A stretch of 64,000 bases of DNA from Sphingomonas sp. R-74633 (lineage in GTDB: Bacteria; Pseudomonadota; Alphaproteobacteria; Sphingomonadales; Sphingomonadaceae), in NCBI RefSeq assembly GCF_013416555.1, contig NZ_JACCFG010000001.1, forward strand, positions 682,001 to 746,000, in the 5' to 3' direction. Numbering within the stretch: position 1 is the first letter of the stretch; each line of letters opens with the position of its first letter. Of the stretch, positions 25,630-36,260 are shown piece after piece. A program made the translations under genes and the position numbers. The notes beneath the pieces are model-generated. The model searched no databases. It saw nothing but the letters and a program-made list of their open reading frames with translations, and had not been told where the DNA came from.

Positions 25630-27579
25630 TCAGAAAGCGACGCGCACGCCGCCATAGGCCGCGGCGCCCGGCGTCGCGGTGCTGAACACTTCCTCGTAAT
25701 CGACGTCGAACAGGTTCTCGACCCGGCCGAATACCGAGAAACGCGGGCTCAGCTTGTACTGGGCGTTGAGGTTGACCAGCGTATAGGCCTTGAGCGTCAC
25801 GACCGGCGACGTCGCATAGGTCGGGTCGGTAAAGGTGACGTCGGTCATCCGGCCATTGTAGCGCACCGTCAGCGTGGTCGAGAAACGCTCGTCCGTGCTC
25901 GAGAAGGTGGCGTTGACGCTGGCGATGTCGCCGGGGCGTCGCACCTCGGTGACGCCGTTTTCCTTGGCGATCAGGTGGGTATAGGCCGCGTCGAAGCGCA
26001 GCTGCGGTACCGGCGTCAGGGCTGCCGTCACTTCCACGCCGTGCTGCTTCGAGTCGGTTGCGCGGTTGGACGGCGTGGCGACGAAGAGCGGCGCCGGATA
26101 GGTGGTGTAGATCTCGTCGGTCAGCGTCGAATCGAAATAGGTCGCGCCGATCTCGGCCTTGCCGCCCAGGAAGCTCTGATCGATGCCCGCTTCCCAGCCC
26201 TTGGACTTCTCCGGCTTCAGGTTCGGGTTGCCGATATATTTGCCGTCCGAAAAGCCATAGAGCTCGTAATAGCCCGGGTTCTTCACGCCCGTGCCGTACG
26301 CGGCGTGGACGCGGGTGTCGGTCGGCAGGCGATAGCCGGCCTGGACGCGCCAGGTGGTGGTGTCGGCGAAGCGATTATTGTCGTCGTAGCGGATCGATGC
26401 GCCGCCGGTGAAGCCGCCCGCGGTCAGCTCATATTGCCCGACCAGGCCGAGATTGTCGGTGGTGCGCTTGCCGGTGAAGGCGTCGAAGGGCGATCCCGAT
26501 CCCGGCGTGGTGTTGCGGAACTGCTCGCGCTCGACATCGACCGCGCCGGTGATGCGGTGGACGAGCGCACCGGTGTCCAGGCGCAAGCTCGAGACGAACG
26601 AACCCTTGTAGCGCTGGCCCTTGTCGCCATAGCCGACGCCGGAGGTGGTGTAGCCGGTGCGGGTGGTATCGGCGAACTGACCGGTCAGCGTGTTGGTCCA
26701 GCGGCCGTCGAGCGCAGTCAGCTCGGCGGCGAGCAGGCCATAGAACGCATCATTGGAAAAGCGCGTGCCCGGGGTGTCGACGGTATAGCCAAAGGTCGGG
26801 CTGGCCGGATTGCTCTCGCTGTCGTTGGTCTCGGCGTTGGTGTAGCTGTAGCGCAGCACGCCGGTCAGCTTGAAATTGTCCGAAGGCTTCCAGTTCACCT
26901 TGGCGGTGGTGCCGACATTGTCCGAGCCGATGTCGCGCGTGCCACCGCGCGCGGTCGGCGTGCCTTTGGTGTGGAACCAGGTGCCCGAGACGGCATAGTC
27001 GAACTTGTCCGACACGCCGGCCATGCGCGCCGCGGTGCTGACGGTGCCGAACGAGCCGCCCTCGACGCGGACCGAGACGCCCGGCGCTTCGGTGCCCGAG
27101 AGCGTGGTATAGCTGATCACGCCACCGATCGCGTCCGAACCGTAGAGCGAGCTCTGCTGGCCGCGCAGCACTTCGATACGGGCGGAGGGGTCGGCAATCA
27201 GCGTGCCGAAGTCGAATTCGCCCTGATAGGGGTCGGCGGCCTCGATACCGTCGATCAGCACCAGAACGTGGTTGCCCTCGGTGCCGCGGATGCGGATCTG
27301 GGTCATGCTGCCGGTGCCGCCGGTGCGGTTCACCGCCACGCCGGGCACGTTGCGCAGGACGTCGGAGACGAAGCGGGTCTGGCGGTCGTCGAGCGCCTTG
27401 GCGTCGATCACCGTGGCCGAGGCCGGCAGGTCCTTGAGCTCAATGCCTTCGCCCGAGCGCGATGCGGTGACGATGATCGCGTCCTGCGGATCGTTGGCGG
27501 CGGCTTGGGTGTCGGTCTGGGCGAAAGCCGGCGTGGCGGCGGCGATCGCGATCAGCGAGACGAAACTGGTCTTCAACAT
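25630..27579 (-). CDS. btuB: TonB-dependent vitamin B12 (cobalamin) receptor BtuB
   Basis: 649 residues. Signal peptide (LKTSFVSLIAIAAATPAFAQ), TonB-box-like DAIIVTASRSGEGIELKDLP, a plug with IRGTEGNHVLVLIDGIEAAD and IEVLRGQQSSLYGSDAIGGV (the BtuB-type signature), a 22-strand-size barrel, and a C-terminal RVENLFDVDYEEVF plus terminal Phe. Start at ATG 27579; the open frame upstream is leader. A cobalamin riboswitch stands about 200 bp upstream, which supports B12 as substrate. Outer membrane. Confidence 0.95.
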   Translation of the reverse strand: MLKTSFVSLIAIAAATPAFAQTDTQAAANDPQDAIIVTASRSGEGIELKDLPASATVIDAKALDDRQTRFVSDVLRNVPGVAVNRTGGTGSMTQIRIRGTEGNHVLVLIDGIEAADPYQGEFDFGTLIADPSARIEVLRGQQSSLYGSDAIGGVISYTTLSGTEAPGVSVRVEGGSFGTVSTAARMAGVSDKFDYAVSGTWFHTKGTPTARGGTRDIGSDNVGTTAKVNWKPSDNFKLTGVLRYSYTNAETNDSESNPASPTFGYTVDTPGTRFSNDAFYGLLAAELTALDGRWTNTLTGQFADTTRTGYTTSGVGYGDKGQRYKGSFVSSLRLDTGALVHRITGAVDVEREQFRNTTPGSGSPFDAFTGKRTTDNLGLVGQYELTAGGFTGGASIRYDDNNRFADTTTWRVQAGYRLPTDTRVHAAYGTGVKNPGYYELYGFSDGKYIGNPNLKPEKSKGWEAGIDQSFLGGKAEIGATYFDSTLTDEIYTTYPAPLFVATPSNRATDSKQHGVEVTAALTPVPQLRFDAAYTHLIAKENGVTEVRRPGDIASVNATFSSTDERFSTTLTVRYNGRMTDVTFTDPTYATSPVVTLKAYTLVNLNAQYKLSPRFSVFGRVENLFDVDYEEVFSTATPGAAAYGGVRVAF

Positions 27580-27778
27580 GGGTATCCCCCGGTCAGCGCC
27601 GTGACGACTGCCGGAGCCTGCCGGGGCGCGGACGCGCATCGGCCGATGCCGGACACGCAGACGGGCGCTGGAACCCCTGACGCGCGGCACCGAAGCGGCT
27701 CCAGCCGCTTGGGTCGTCGCTCAGACGGAGCATACCGTGCCGTGACCATCCCCTGGGCCAAGGCGAGAGCGACCAAGC

Positions 27779-27955
27779 GCAGGCAGGTTTCCTGGCTCGC
27801 GGGTCAAGGCTTGATGCACGCCTTCCCGGATTCTCGATCCAGTGGCTGCCCCCATGAACATGGAGGCCTGTGCATCGCGCTCACCGCTTACAGTTGCAGG
27901 GACAGCTGCGGATTTGGACGGGGCTCCGTCCGCACCGCATTCCCTATTAAGCCCC
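27779..27955 (-). promoter_or_regulatory. cobalamin riboswitch upstream of btuB
   Basis: Read on the minus strand, the elements come in order: GGGAATGCGGTG, then the B12 box AGCTGTCCCTGCAACTGTAA (complement of 27888-27907), GCCACTG, GGGAAGGCG, and AGCCAGGAAACCTGCC. A GCCCC-GCAA-GGGGC hairpin (27951-27964) precedes it. The 200-nt stretch down to the btuB ATG (27580-27778) would be the expression platform; it contains hairpin AAGCGGC/GCCGCTT (27693-27710) but no U-run, so translational control is more likely. Confidence 0.93.
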
Positions 27956-28063
27956 TTGCGGGGCACCGGCGCGATCATATGCGGGGCGGCCAGGCCGCTC
28001 CACGGCGGGCCCTTAGGGCAATCGCGCGGGATAATACAATGCCGGTTGGTTTCCGCTCCGTTT

Positions 28064-29374
28064 TCAGTCCGGGAGTGTGTCTGCCTTGCCACTCAGTGCA
28101 CGGGCCAGCGCGGCGCGGTCGAGCCGGCCCTCCCAGCGTGCCACGACGATCGTCGCCACGGCGTTGCCGATGAAGTTGGTCAGGCTGCGGCATTCGCTCA
28201 TGAAGCGGTCCACGCCCAGGATCAGCGCCATGCCGGCCACCGGGATCGAGGGCACCACCATCAGCGTCGCCGCCAGCGTGGCGAAGCCCGCGCCGGTGAC
28301 GCCGGCGGCGCCCTTCGAGGTGAGCATCGCGGTGCCGAGCAGGATGAGCTGGTCGCCGAGCGAGAGCTGCACCCCGGTCGCTTGGGCAATGAACAGCGCT
28401 GCGAGCGTCATGTAGATATTGGTGCCGTCGAGGTTGAACGAATAGCCGGCGGGCACCACCACGCCGACCACTTCCTTGTCGCAGCCGGCGCGCTCCAGCT
28501 TGTCGATCAGCGCGGGCAGGGCGGCTTCGGAAGAGGAAGCGCCGAGGACGAGCAGCAGCTCCTCCTTGAGGTAGCGCAGCAGCTTGACGATCGAGAAGCC
28601 GTTCAGCCCGCAGACAATGCCCAGCACGCCGAGGATGAACAGGAGCGAGGTGAGGTAGAAGGTCGCGACCAGCCCGCCGAGGCTGAGCAGCGCGGTCAGG
28701 CCATATTTGCCGATGGTGAAGGCCATCGCACCGAATGCGCCGATGGGGGCGGCACGCATCAGCAGGGCGACGATGCGGAACACCATCTCCGAGGCCAGCT
28801 CGAGCAGATCAACCAGCGGGCGCACCCGCTCGCCGATGCTGGCCAGCGCAATGCCGCACAGGATGGCGACGAACAGCACCTGGAGGATCGAGCCGGCGGT
28901 CAGAGCGGAGACCAAAGTGGTCGGGATGATCGCCATCACGAAACCCGTGACGCTGGTCTCGTGCGCCTGCTTCTCGAAACCGGCGACCTTGGCCTCGCTC
29001 AGGCTGTGCGGGTCGATGTGCATGCCGGCGCCGGGCTGGACGACATGGGCGACGATCAGGCCGAGGATCAGCGCTAGGGTGGAGAAGAACAGGAAATAGC
29101 CCAGCGCCTTCACCACCACCCGGCCGAGCGAGCCCAACTCGCGGGCGCCGGCGATGCCGGTCACCAGGGTGAGGAAGATCACCGGGGCGATGATCATCTT
29201 GACCAGGTTGACGAAGGCGAGACCCAGCCATTCCAGCGAGGCGCCGACAGCCGGCCAGAGCGCACCGACGAGGATGCCGGTGGCGATGCCGACCAGCACC
29301 TGGACATAGAGCATCTGCCACCAGCGCTGCGGCTTGGCCGGCGGCCCGGCATGGCTGGTTGCGACTGCGCTCAT
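28064..29374 (-). CDS. dicarboxylate/amino-acid:cation symporter (DctA/GltP family)
   Basis: 436 residues, SLC1-type sodium- or proton-coupled symporter with about eight membrane helices and two re-entrant hairpins. Family motifs: [15 protein letters not shown], the serine-rich ASSSEAALP of hairpin 1, [24 protein letters not shown] (NLDGT substrate/cation site), [13 protein letters not shown] of hairpin 2, and [16 protein letters not shown]. The last Arg-Asn pattern fits C4-dicarboxylate carriers (DctA) better than glutamate carriers. Start at ATG 29374. Inner membrane. Confidence 0.93.
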   Translation of the reverse strand: MSAVATSHAGPPAKPQRWWQMLYVQVLVGIATGILVGALWPAVGASLEWLGLAFVNLVKMIIAPVIFLTLVTGIAGARELGSLGRVVVKALGYFLFFSTLALILGLIVAHVVQPGAGMHIDPHSLSEAKVAGFEKQAHETSVTGFVMAIIPTTLVSALTAGSILQVLFVAILCGIALASIGERVRPLVDLLELASEMVFRIVALLMRAAPIGAFGAMAFTIGKYGLTALLSLGGLVATFYLTSLLFILGVLGIVCGLNGFSIVKLLRYLKEELLLVLGASSSEAALPALIDKLERAGCDKEVVGVVVPAGYSFNLDGTNIYMTLAALFIAQATGVQLSLGDQLILLGTAMLTSKGAAGVTGAGFATLAATLMVVPSIPVAGMALILGVDRFMSECRSLTNFIGNAVATIVVARWEGRLDRAALARALSGKADTLPD

Positions 29375-29430
29375 ATCCTCTCCCCCATATTCGCCCCGGC
29401 ATAGCGGAGCGCGCGAATGGCCCAAACGGA

Positions 29431-29460
29431 AAAGGACGCCCCCTTGCGGGAGCGTCCTTT
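29431..29460 (-). terminator. intrinsic terminator after the small lipoprotein gene
   Basis: Perfect 9-bp stem AAAGGACGC/GCGTCCTTT; on the minus strand it is followed by TTCCGTTTG. It ends the transcript of the gene at 29503-29736. Confidence 0.8.
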
Positions 29461-29502
29461 CCTATCTCTCGGTCCGGCGTGAAGCCGGGTGCCGAACAGA
29501 GA

Positions 29503-29736
29503 TCAGTGCGCGTTCGCGTTTGCCGCGTCGGCCTTGTTCTCTTCCACGTTCGCGGCGTTCTCGAGAACGGTCTCGGCAGCAGCGTTGGTGGTGTTGTCGG
29601 CAGCGGCCTCATAGGCAGCGGCATTCGCTTCATGCGAATCGGCAACGTTCTCGGCAGTGGTGTTGGTGGTGCCACCGTTGCAAGCCGCGAGCGACATCAG
29701 GCCGGCGGTCGCAGCAACAATCAGGATCTTCTTCAT
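29503..29736 (-). CDS. small Ala/Asn-rich lipoprotein
   Basis: 77 residues. The lipoprotein signal peptide ends in the lipobox MSLAAC (Cys about 19). The mature part is almost entirely Ala, Asn, Glu and Thr (e.g. EAAADNTTNAAAETVLENAA), an amphipathic or disordered composition. ATG with a good SD (AGGAGC). It is monocistronic with its own terminator. Function unknown; similar small abundant lipoproteins occur in sphingomonads. Confidence 0.8.
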   Translation of the reverse strand: MKKILIVAATAGLMSLAACNGGTTNTTAENVADSHEANAAAYEAAADNTTNAAAETVLENAANVEENKADAANANAH

Positions 29737-29918
29737 GTGGTGCTCCTAAAGGAACTTAAACGTTTCGCAGCCGGCCCTTTGCCGTCGCGAACCGCTGGAA
29801 TAGCGGTCGTTGCGTTTGCGTCAATCGCAAATTCACCGGCGGGCAGGATTTAGGACATTTTTTGGCCCAAATCTCGCCCGCTGGCCGCCATCAATGAACG
29901 AGGCGGCCGGAGGTTCCC

Positions 29919-31295
29919 TCACTCGCCCTCACCCTTGGGGATCGGTCCGATGTCCTCGGGCGCGTTGGCGGTCACTGCCAGCATCGCGGTCCAGGCTGCC
30001 ACATTCTGCCGCAGTTGCTCGGGATCGATCTTGTCGAGCGTGTCGTCAGGCGTGTGGTGATAGTCGAAATAGCGCAGGCCCGACTGGCTCATGTCGATCA
30101 CGCCGACGCCGGTGTTGATCACCGGGCCGACATCGGTGCCGCCATGCGCCGTACCACGGCCCCGCGAGATGCCAAGCGGCGAAAGCGCGGTGGCCAGGCG
30201 ATCGGCGATCGGCTTGGCGCCTTCGGGCAGGTTCGTCTCGAACTTCCAGACGCGATCGGCGCCGAAATCGGATTCCTGGGCGAGCACATGGCGCTCACCC
30301 GCGTGCGCCTTGGCATAGGCCGCGCCGCCAAAGCCGCCCGGCTCCTCGGCGCCGAACCAGACGACGCGGATCGTGCGGCGCGGCTGGCCGGCGTCCATGA
30401 TCCGCTTGGCGGCAGCAGTGGTGATCGCCACGCCCGCCGCATCGTCGATCGCGCCGGTGCCGAGATCCCAGCTGTCCAGATGGCCCCCGACCAGGATGAT
30501 GCCCGCCGAAGGATCGCTGCCCGGCACGTCGGCGACGACATTGCCCGATTCGGCCTCACCCTTCATGCCCGCAGTGATCTGCACGCGCAGCTTGACCGGT
30601 CCGCGCTTGAGCAGCCGCGCCAGCTGCTCGGCGTCGGGGAGCGACAGCGCGGCGGCGCCGATCGGCTTCACGTCCTTGGCCCAGTTGGTCACGCCGGTGT
30701 GCGGGTTGCGGTGATAGTCGGTACCGATCGAGCGGATCAGGATCGCCACCGCGCCCTTGCTCGCCGCGAGGTTCGGTCCCGAGCGGCGGGCTGCGCCGTA
30801 ATAGCCGTATTGCGAGCCGTCCTGAGTGGGCGTCATCGCGTTGCTGACGAACACGATCTTGCCCTTCACGGCCTCAGCCGGGGCGGCCTGGAGATCGGCG
30901 AGCGTGGGGAAATAGGCGACCTCGGCCTCGACCGGCTTCGGCCCCGTCGAGCCCGAATTGCCGAGCGCGGCGATGGTGAGCTTCTGCGACGAGGCGCCGA
31001 GCACTTCGGCCGTCTCGATCCCGCGCTCCCACAGCGGCATCTTGTAGGTCTCGATATGGACGTTCTGAAAGCCGAGCGCAGTGAGCTTCCTGACCGCCCA
31101 GGCGCGGGCGCGCGCCTCGGCCTCGGTCGCGGCGAGGCGCTGGCCGACTTCGGTGGTCAGACCTTCGACCACATCCCAGGCAATATCGTCCTTGAGCGCG
31201 GCGTCGCGCAGCGCGGCGACATCATGCGTCTGGGCCAGAGCTGGGAGGGGAAGGGCGAGCGCGGCGACGGCCGCGAGCAGGATGCGCTTGGTCAT
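29919..31295 (-). CDS. exported M28-family metallopeptidase
   Basis: 458 residues. Signal peptide (TKRILLAAVAALALPLPALA), a PA-domain-like insert (about 120-240, GKIVFVSNAM, GAVAILIRSIG), and an M28 zinc aminopeptidase domain with GGHLDSWDLGTGAIDDAAG (metal His and Asp), WFGAEEPGG (catalytic Glu and metal Glu), QESDFGAD and DYHHTPDD (last metal His). It resembles plasma glutamate carboxypeptidase/aminopeptidase Q-type enzymes. Start at ATG 31295; upstream open frame lacks signal character. Periplasmic peptide degradation is likely. Confidence 0.9.
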   Translation of the reverse strand: MTKRILLAAVAALALPLPALAQTHDVAALRDAALKDDIAWDVVEGLTTEVGQRLAATEAEARARAWAVRKLTALGFQNVHIETYKMPLWERGIETAEVLGASSQKLTIAALGNSGSTGPKPVEAEVAYFPTLADLQAAPAEAVKGKIVFVSNAMTPTQDGSQYGYYGAARRSGPNLAASKGAVAILIRSIGTDYHRNPHTGVTNWAKDVKPIGAAALSLPDAEQLARLLKRGPVKLRVQITAGMKGEAESGNVVADVPGSDPSAGIILVGGHLDSWDLGTGAIDDAAGVAITTAAAKRIMDAGQPRRTIRVVWFGAEEPGGFGGAAYAKAHAGERHVLAQESDFGADRVWKFETNLPEGAKPIADRLATALSPLGISRGRGTAHGGTDVGPVINTGVGVIDMSQSGLRYFDYHHTPDDTLDKIDPEQLRQNVAAWTAMLAVTANAPEDIGPIPKGEGE

Positions 31296-31368
31296 GGCGG
31301 CGGACGCTAGTCGCGAGCGAAACATTCGGCAATGGACCGACGGTTTCCGCTGCGTTTCCGAGCGATAT

Positions 31369-31443
31369 TCAACCGGCTGGTTGACCAATTCATTGACTCC
31401 TTTGACTCGCTTTCACGGGAGGCTCGGTCAACCGATCGGTTGA
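31369..31443. promoter_or_regulatory. two TetR-type operator-like palindromes
   Basis: TCAACC-GGCT-GGTTGA (31369-31384) and TCAACC-GATC-GGTTGA (31428-31443) have identical 6-bp arms with a 4-bp spacer and lie 59 bp apart, in the divergent region between the M28 peptidase and ettA. The second is a perfect 16-bp palindrome. This size and symmetry is typical for TetR-family operators, but no tetR gene is nearby. Confidence 0.55.
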
Positions 31444-31554
31444 ATGACGCCCACCTTTGCGCCCTGCTGTCCCGAGAGGACGACAACAGACGAAATCCAA
31501 CATTGCAAGCGGATTGGCCCTCTGGAAACCGGAAGCCGGGATCAAAAAACTTCT

Positions 31555-31642
31555 CGTCACCCTGAACTTGTTTCAGGGTCCAACTTTCCACGTGCGATAC
31601 CGCCGGTGGCGCGTTGGATGCTGAAACAAGTTCAGCATGACG
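31555..31642. repeat. inverted pair of CGTCA-stem-CTTGT-stem-TCCA palindromes
   Basis: Left unit 31555-31584: CGTCA, stem CCCTGAA, loop CTTGT, stem TTCAGGG, TCCAAC. Right unit 31613-31642 in inverted orientation: its stem is TGCTGAA/TTCAGCA with the same flanks and loop. Spacer 28 bp. The left unit is identical over 30 bp to the one at 46120. Confidence 0.9.
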
Positions 31643-31790
31643 GGGGTAGAAAGGTCCAGCGCAAGGCGAGGGAGGCAGGCTGGGCTTAGTGGACGCCAGC
31701 GCGCCACCGCCGCGTTGCCATTTCGCCGTCCCATCGCTACATCGCCGCCAAACTTCCTGCACATCCAGACCTGCGAACGGAGACCGCCAC

Positions 31791-33470
<1,680 letters not shown>

Positions 33471-33524
33471 GGAAACGCTGCTCCGGCAACGCGCTGGAGC
33501 GGCTTCCTGACCAAAATCGAAGAG

Positions 33525-33553
33525 CGCCCGGGTGGAAACGCCCGGGCGTTTTT
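33525..33553 (+). terminator. intrinsic terminator after ettA
   Basis: Perfect stem CGCCCGGG/CCCGGGCG (33525-33532, 33541-33548), 8-nt loop, followed by TTTTT. Confidence 0.9.
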
Positions 33554-33622
33554 CGTTGCGCCCCCGCACTCCCTCCGGATTCGGCTCTATAAAATCATAA
33601 ATTACGAAGTTGCCGGAGTTGC

Positions 33623-35395
33623 ATGATGACGTTGAAGCAAAAGCTGCTCGCCGCGCTGGTGATGCTGGGGATCGTCCTCGGCGCCGTCATCGCAGGGTTT
33701 TCCTGGTCGGCCACGACGAGCCGCAATGCGCTCGACACGGTGCTCGCGGATCGCGTGATCCCGCTCAAGGACCTCAAGCTCGTCGCCGATAGCTATGCGG
33801 TGAACATCGTCGATTCCGCCCAGAAGGCGCGCACCGGCAATCTCAGCTTCGATCAGGCCGCCGCGAACATCCAGAAGGGCAAGGCCGATCTCGACGCCGC
33901 CTGGAAGCGCTATGCCGCTTCGGACGCGACCGAGGAGGAAGAGGCGCTCGCCAAGCAGGCGGAAGCCGCGATGGCCAAGGCCAATGACGGCGTCGCCCGC
34001 CTCGAGAAGATCCTGCGCGCCGGCGACCGTGCCGGGCTCGACCAGTTCATCGCGGGCGAAATCTATGCGGACGTCGATCCGGTGTCCGACACCGTCGGCA
34101 AGCTGGTCAACATGCAGATCAGCGTCGCCAGCGAAGTGACCACCAATGCGCTGGGCTGGGCGAATGTCGCCACCGCCATCGTGATCGCGCTCGGCCTGAT
34201 CGCGCTCGGCGTGCTGGGCGGGGCTTTCTACATCGTCAGCCGCAAGGTCGTGGCGCCGATCAAGGGCCTGGCCGAGGTGATCCACGGCCTGGCGCGCCAG
34301 AATGGCGGCGCCAAGGTGCCGCATCTCGACCAGCGCGACGAGATCGGCGACATCGCCCGCTCGGTCGATGCGTTCCTCGAAGCCGTGATCGCCAAGGAGC
34401 GCGATGCCGCAGCCGCCGCTGCCAAGACGCAGAAGATCGTCACCACTGCGCTGGCCGATGGCCTGTCGGCGCTGGCGGACGGCGACCTGACCGGCGAGAT
34501 CCGGGTCGAGTTCCCGGAGAGCTATGCGACGCTCAAGACCAACTTCAACAGCGCGCTGACTGCACTGCGCACGCTGATCGCGGCAGTGAGCGAAGGCGCG
34601 ATCGCGATCCAGTCGGGCTCGACCGAGATCGCCCAGGCTTCGGAAGACCTGGCGCGCCGGACCGAAGCCAGTGCTGCGAGCATCGAGGAAACCTCGGCTG
34701 CGCTCGCCCAGATGGACGAGCGGCTGCGCGGCTCGGCCGAATCGGCCAGCCAGACGGTGCGCAGTGCCGACGAGGCGATCCGCGTGGTCGGCGATGGCCG
34801 CACGCTCGCCGAGCAGGCAGTCACTGCGATGGGCCGGGTCAGCGACAGCGCCCGCGGCATCGACGACGTGATCGAGGGTCTCGACAAGATCGCCTTCCAG
34901 ACGCGCGTTCTCGCGATGAACGCCGCGGTCGAGGCCGGGCGTGCCGGTGAAGCCGGCCGTGGCTTCGCAGTGGTCGCCGACCTGGTCTCGGCGCTGGCGA
35001 TGCGCGCCGAGGAGGAAGCCAAGCGCGCCCGCGAGCAGCTCACGGTCACGCAGGACGAAGTCGGCTCCGCAGTCGATGCCGTGCAGCGGATGGACACTGC
35101 GCTCGAGGCGATCTCGGGCGGCGTGGGTGCCGTGCACAAGCTGCTCGACGCCATGGCGGCAGACAATCAGGCGCAGTCGACCGCGATCACCCAGATCGTG
35201 ACGGCGGTGAGCGAGATGGACCGCGGCACGCAGCAGAATGCGGCGATGGTCGAGGAAACCTCGGCTGCCTCGCGCAATCTGGCGGTGGAAGTCGCCAATC
35301 TCGCCGACCAGTCGAGCCGCTTCCGCACCGGCCCGGCGACCAGCGCCACGCCGCGCAGCCGCTCGACCGCGCAGCTGCACAGCGTCGCGGCGTAA
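33623..35395 (+). CDS. methyl-accepting chemotaxis protein (4HB-type sensor)
   Basis: 590 residues. TM1 (about 9-29, LLAALVMLGIVLGAVIAGFSW), a periplasmic four-helix-bundle sensor of about 145 residues, TM2 (about 180-203), HAMP (about 205-255, VVAPIKGLAEVIHGLA), and a cytoplasmic signalling domain whose hairpin tip reads IDKIAFQTRVLAMNAAVEAGRAGEAGRGF-like; the usual N in the tip (QTNLLALN) is R. The 4HB_MCP sensor class binds small ligands. No che genes lie nearby. ATG with SD GGAG; ATGATG offers a start one codon later. Confidence 0.93.
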   Translation: MMTLKQKLLAALVMLGIVLGAVIAGFSWSATTSRNALDTVLADRVIPLKDLKLVADSYAVNIVDSAQKARTGNLSFDQAAANIQKGKADLDAAWKRYAASDATEEEEALAKQAEAAMAKANDGVARLEKILRAGDRAGLDQFIAGEIYADVDPVSDTVGKLVNMQISVASEVTTNALGWANVATAIVIALGLIALGVLGGAFYIVSRKVVAPIKGLAEVIHGLARQNGGAKVPHLDQRDEIGDIARSVDAFLEAVIAKERDAAAAAAKTQKIVTTALADGLSALADGDLTGEIRVEFPESYATLKTNFNSALTALRTLIAAVSEGAIAIQSGSTEIAQASEDLARRTEASAASIEETSAALAQMDERLRGSAESASQTVRSADEAIRVVGDGRTLAEQAVTAMGRVSDSARGIDDVIEGLDKIAFQTRVLAMNAAVEAGRAGEAGRGFAVVADLVSALAMRAEEEAKRAREQLTVTQDEVGSAVDAVQRMDTALEAISGGVGAVHKLLDAMAADNQAQSTAITQIVTAVSEMDRGTQQNAAMVEETSAASRNLAVEVANLADQSSRFRTGPATSATPRSRSTAQLHSVAA

Positions 35396-35422
35396 CCCGC
35401 TCCACCCGGGGATCGCGCGCCC

Positions 35423-36220
35423 TTAGAAGCGGCGCGCGATTCCCAGGTAGAGCTCCACGTCCGGGCTCGCCGCATTGAGCCCGGCGACGGCGCCCATGTC
35501 GAGCTGCAGGTTCGACTTCGGCTGCCAGGCGAAGGACAGGCTGGCGAGCGCCTCGGTGGCGTGGCCCGCGGGATCCTTGTCGCGCACCGCTTCCAGCTCG
35601 AAGGCGCTGCTCACCGATTTGCTGAGCGCCGTGGTGATTCCGATGGCGCTGCCATAAGCGAGGTGGCGGCCATGGCGGTCGCCATCGACGGCGGCGTCGA
35701 TCTCCGGGGTCAGCGAGAGGCCGAGCGTATCGGTGAGGCTGTAGCTGAGCGGCAGGATCAGCCCGGCGCCCCAATCGCCCGCGCCGAGCGTCGCGCCGCC
35801 GGTGGGTAGCGTCGCATAGGGCATGATCGCGGCGGCGAAGCCCGAACCGTCCGGATGGGAGAGATTGTGGCGGACGGCGATGCTCGTGTCGCCGGTGCCG
35901 CTTGCATGGCTGACCGTGCCGCCCGCCCGGGTGCGCACCGTGCCGAGCGCCGTCCAGCCGAGCTGGACTTCCGTATCCGACGTGACGCCGTAGCGCAGCA
36001 GCAAGTCGCCAAAGGTGAAGCTGTCGCTGCGCTGACTTGCGTCGCGATCGAGCGACCAGTCCACCGCGCCCATCTCCGCCACCAGATGCCCACGATCGAC
36101 GATGCAGGCGGGAGTGTCGAGGCCGGGCCGGTCCGGGCAGAGCGGACGCAGGTCCTGCGCGTGCGCGGTGCCGATCCCGGCAAAGGCGGCGATTGCCAAC
36201 AGGCGCAGATGCTTGATCAT
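35423..36220 (-). CDS. outer-membrane beta-barrel 'transporter' (phenol MetA pathway-like)
   Basis: 265 residues. Signal peptide (IKHLRLLAIAAFAGIGTAHA), then a beta-rich protein with alternating strands such as SFTFGDLLLRYGVTSDTEVQ, GSGFAAAIMPYATLPTGG and LYLGIARRF ending in Phe, as outer-membrane barrels do. The pattern matches the MetA-pathway-of-phenol-degradation family (pfam13557). The family's transport role is assumed rather than proven. It faces away from the adjacent M28 peptidase gene, sharing a 40-bp promoter gap. Confidence 0.8.
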   Translation of the reverse strand: MIKHLRLLAIAAFAGIGTAHAQDLRPLCPDRPGLDTPACIVDRGHLVAEMGAVDWSLDRDASQRSDSFTFGDLLLRYGVTSDTEVQLGWTALGTVRTRAGGTVSHASGTGDTSIAVRHNLSHPDGSGFAAAIMPYATLPTGGATLGAGDWGAGLILPLSYSLTDTLGLSLTPEIDAAVDGDRHGRHLAYGSAIGITTALSKSVSSAFELEAVRDKDPAGHATEALASLSFAWQPKSNLQLDMGAVAGLNAASPDVELYLGIARRF

Positions 36221-36260
36221 CGCCCGCTCATAGACCTAGGCTTCGGGCAAGGGGAGTGGG

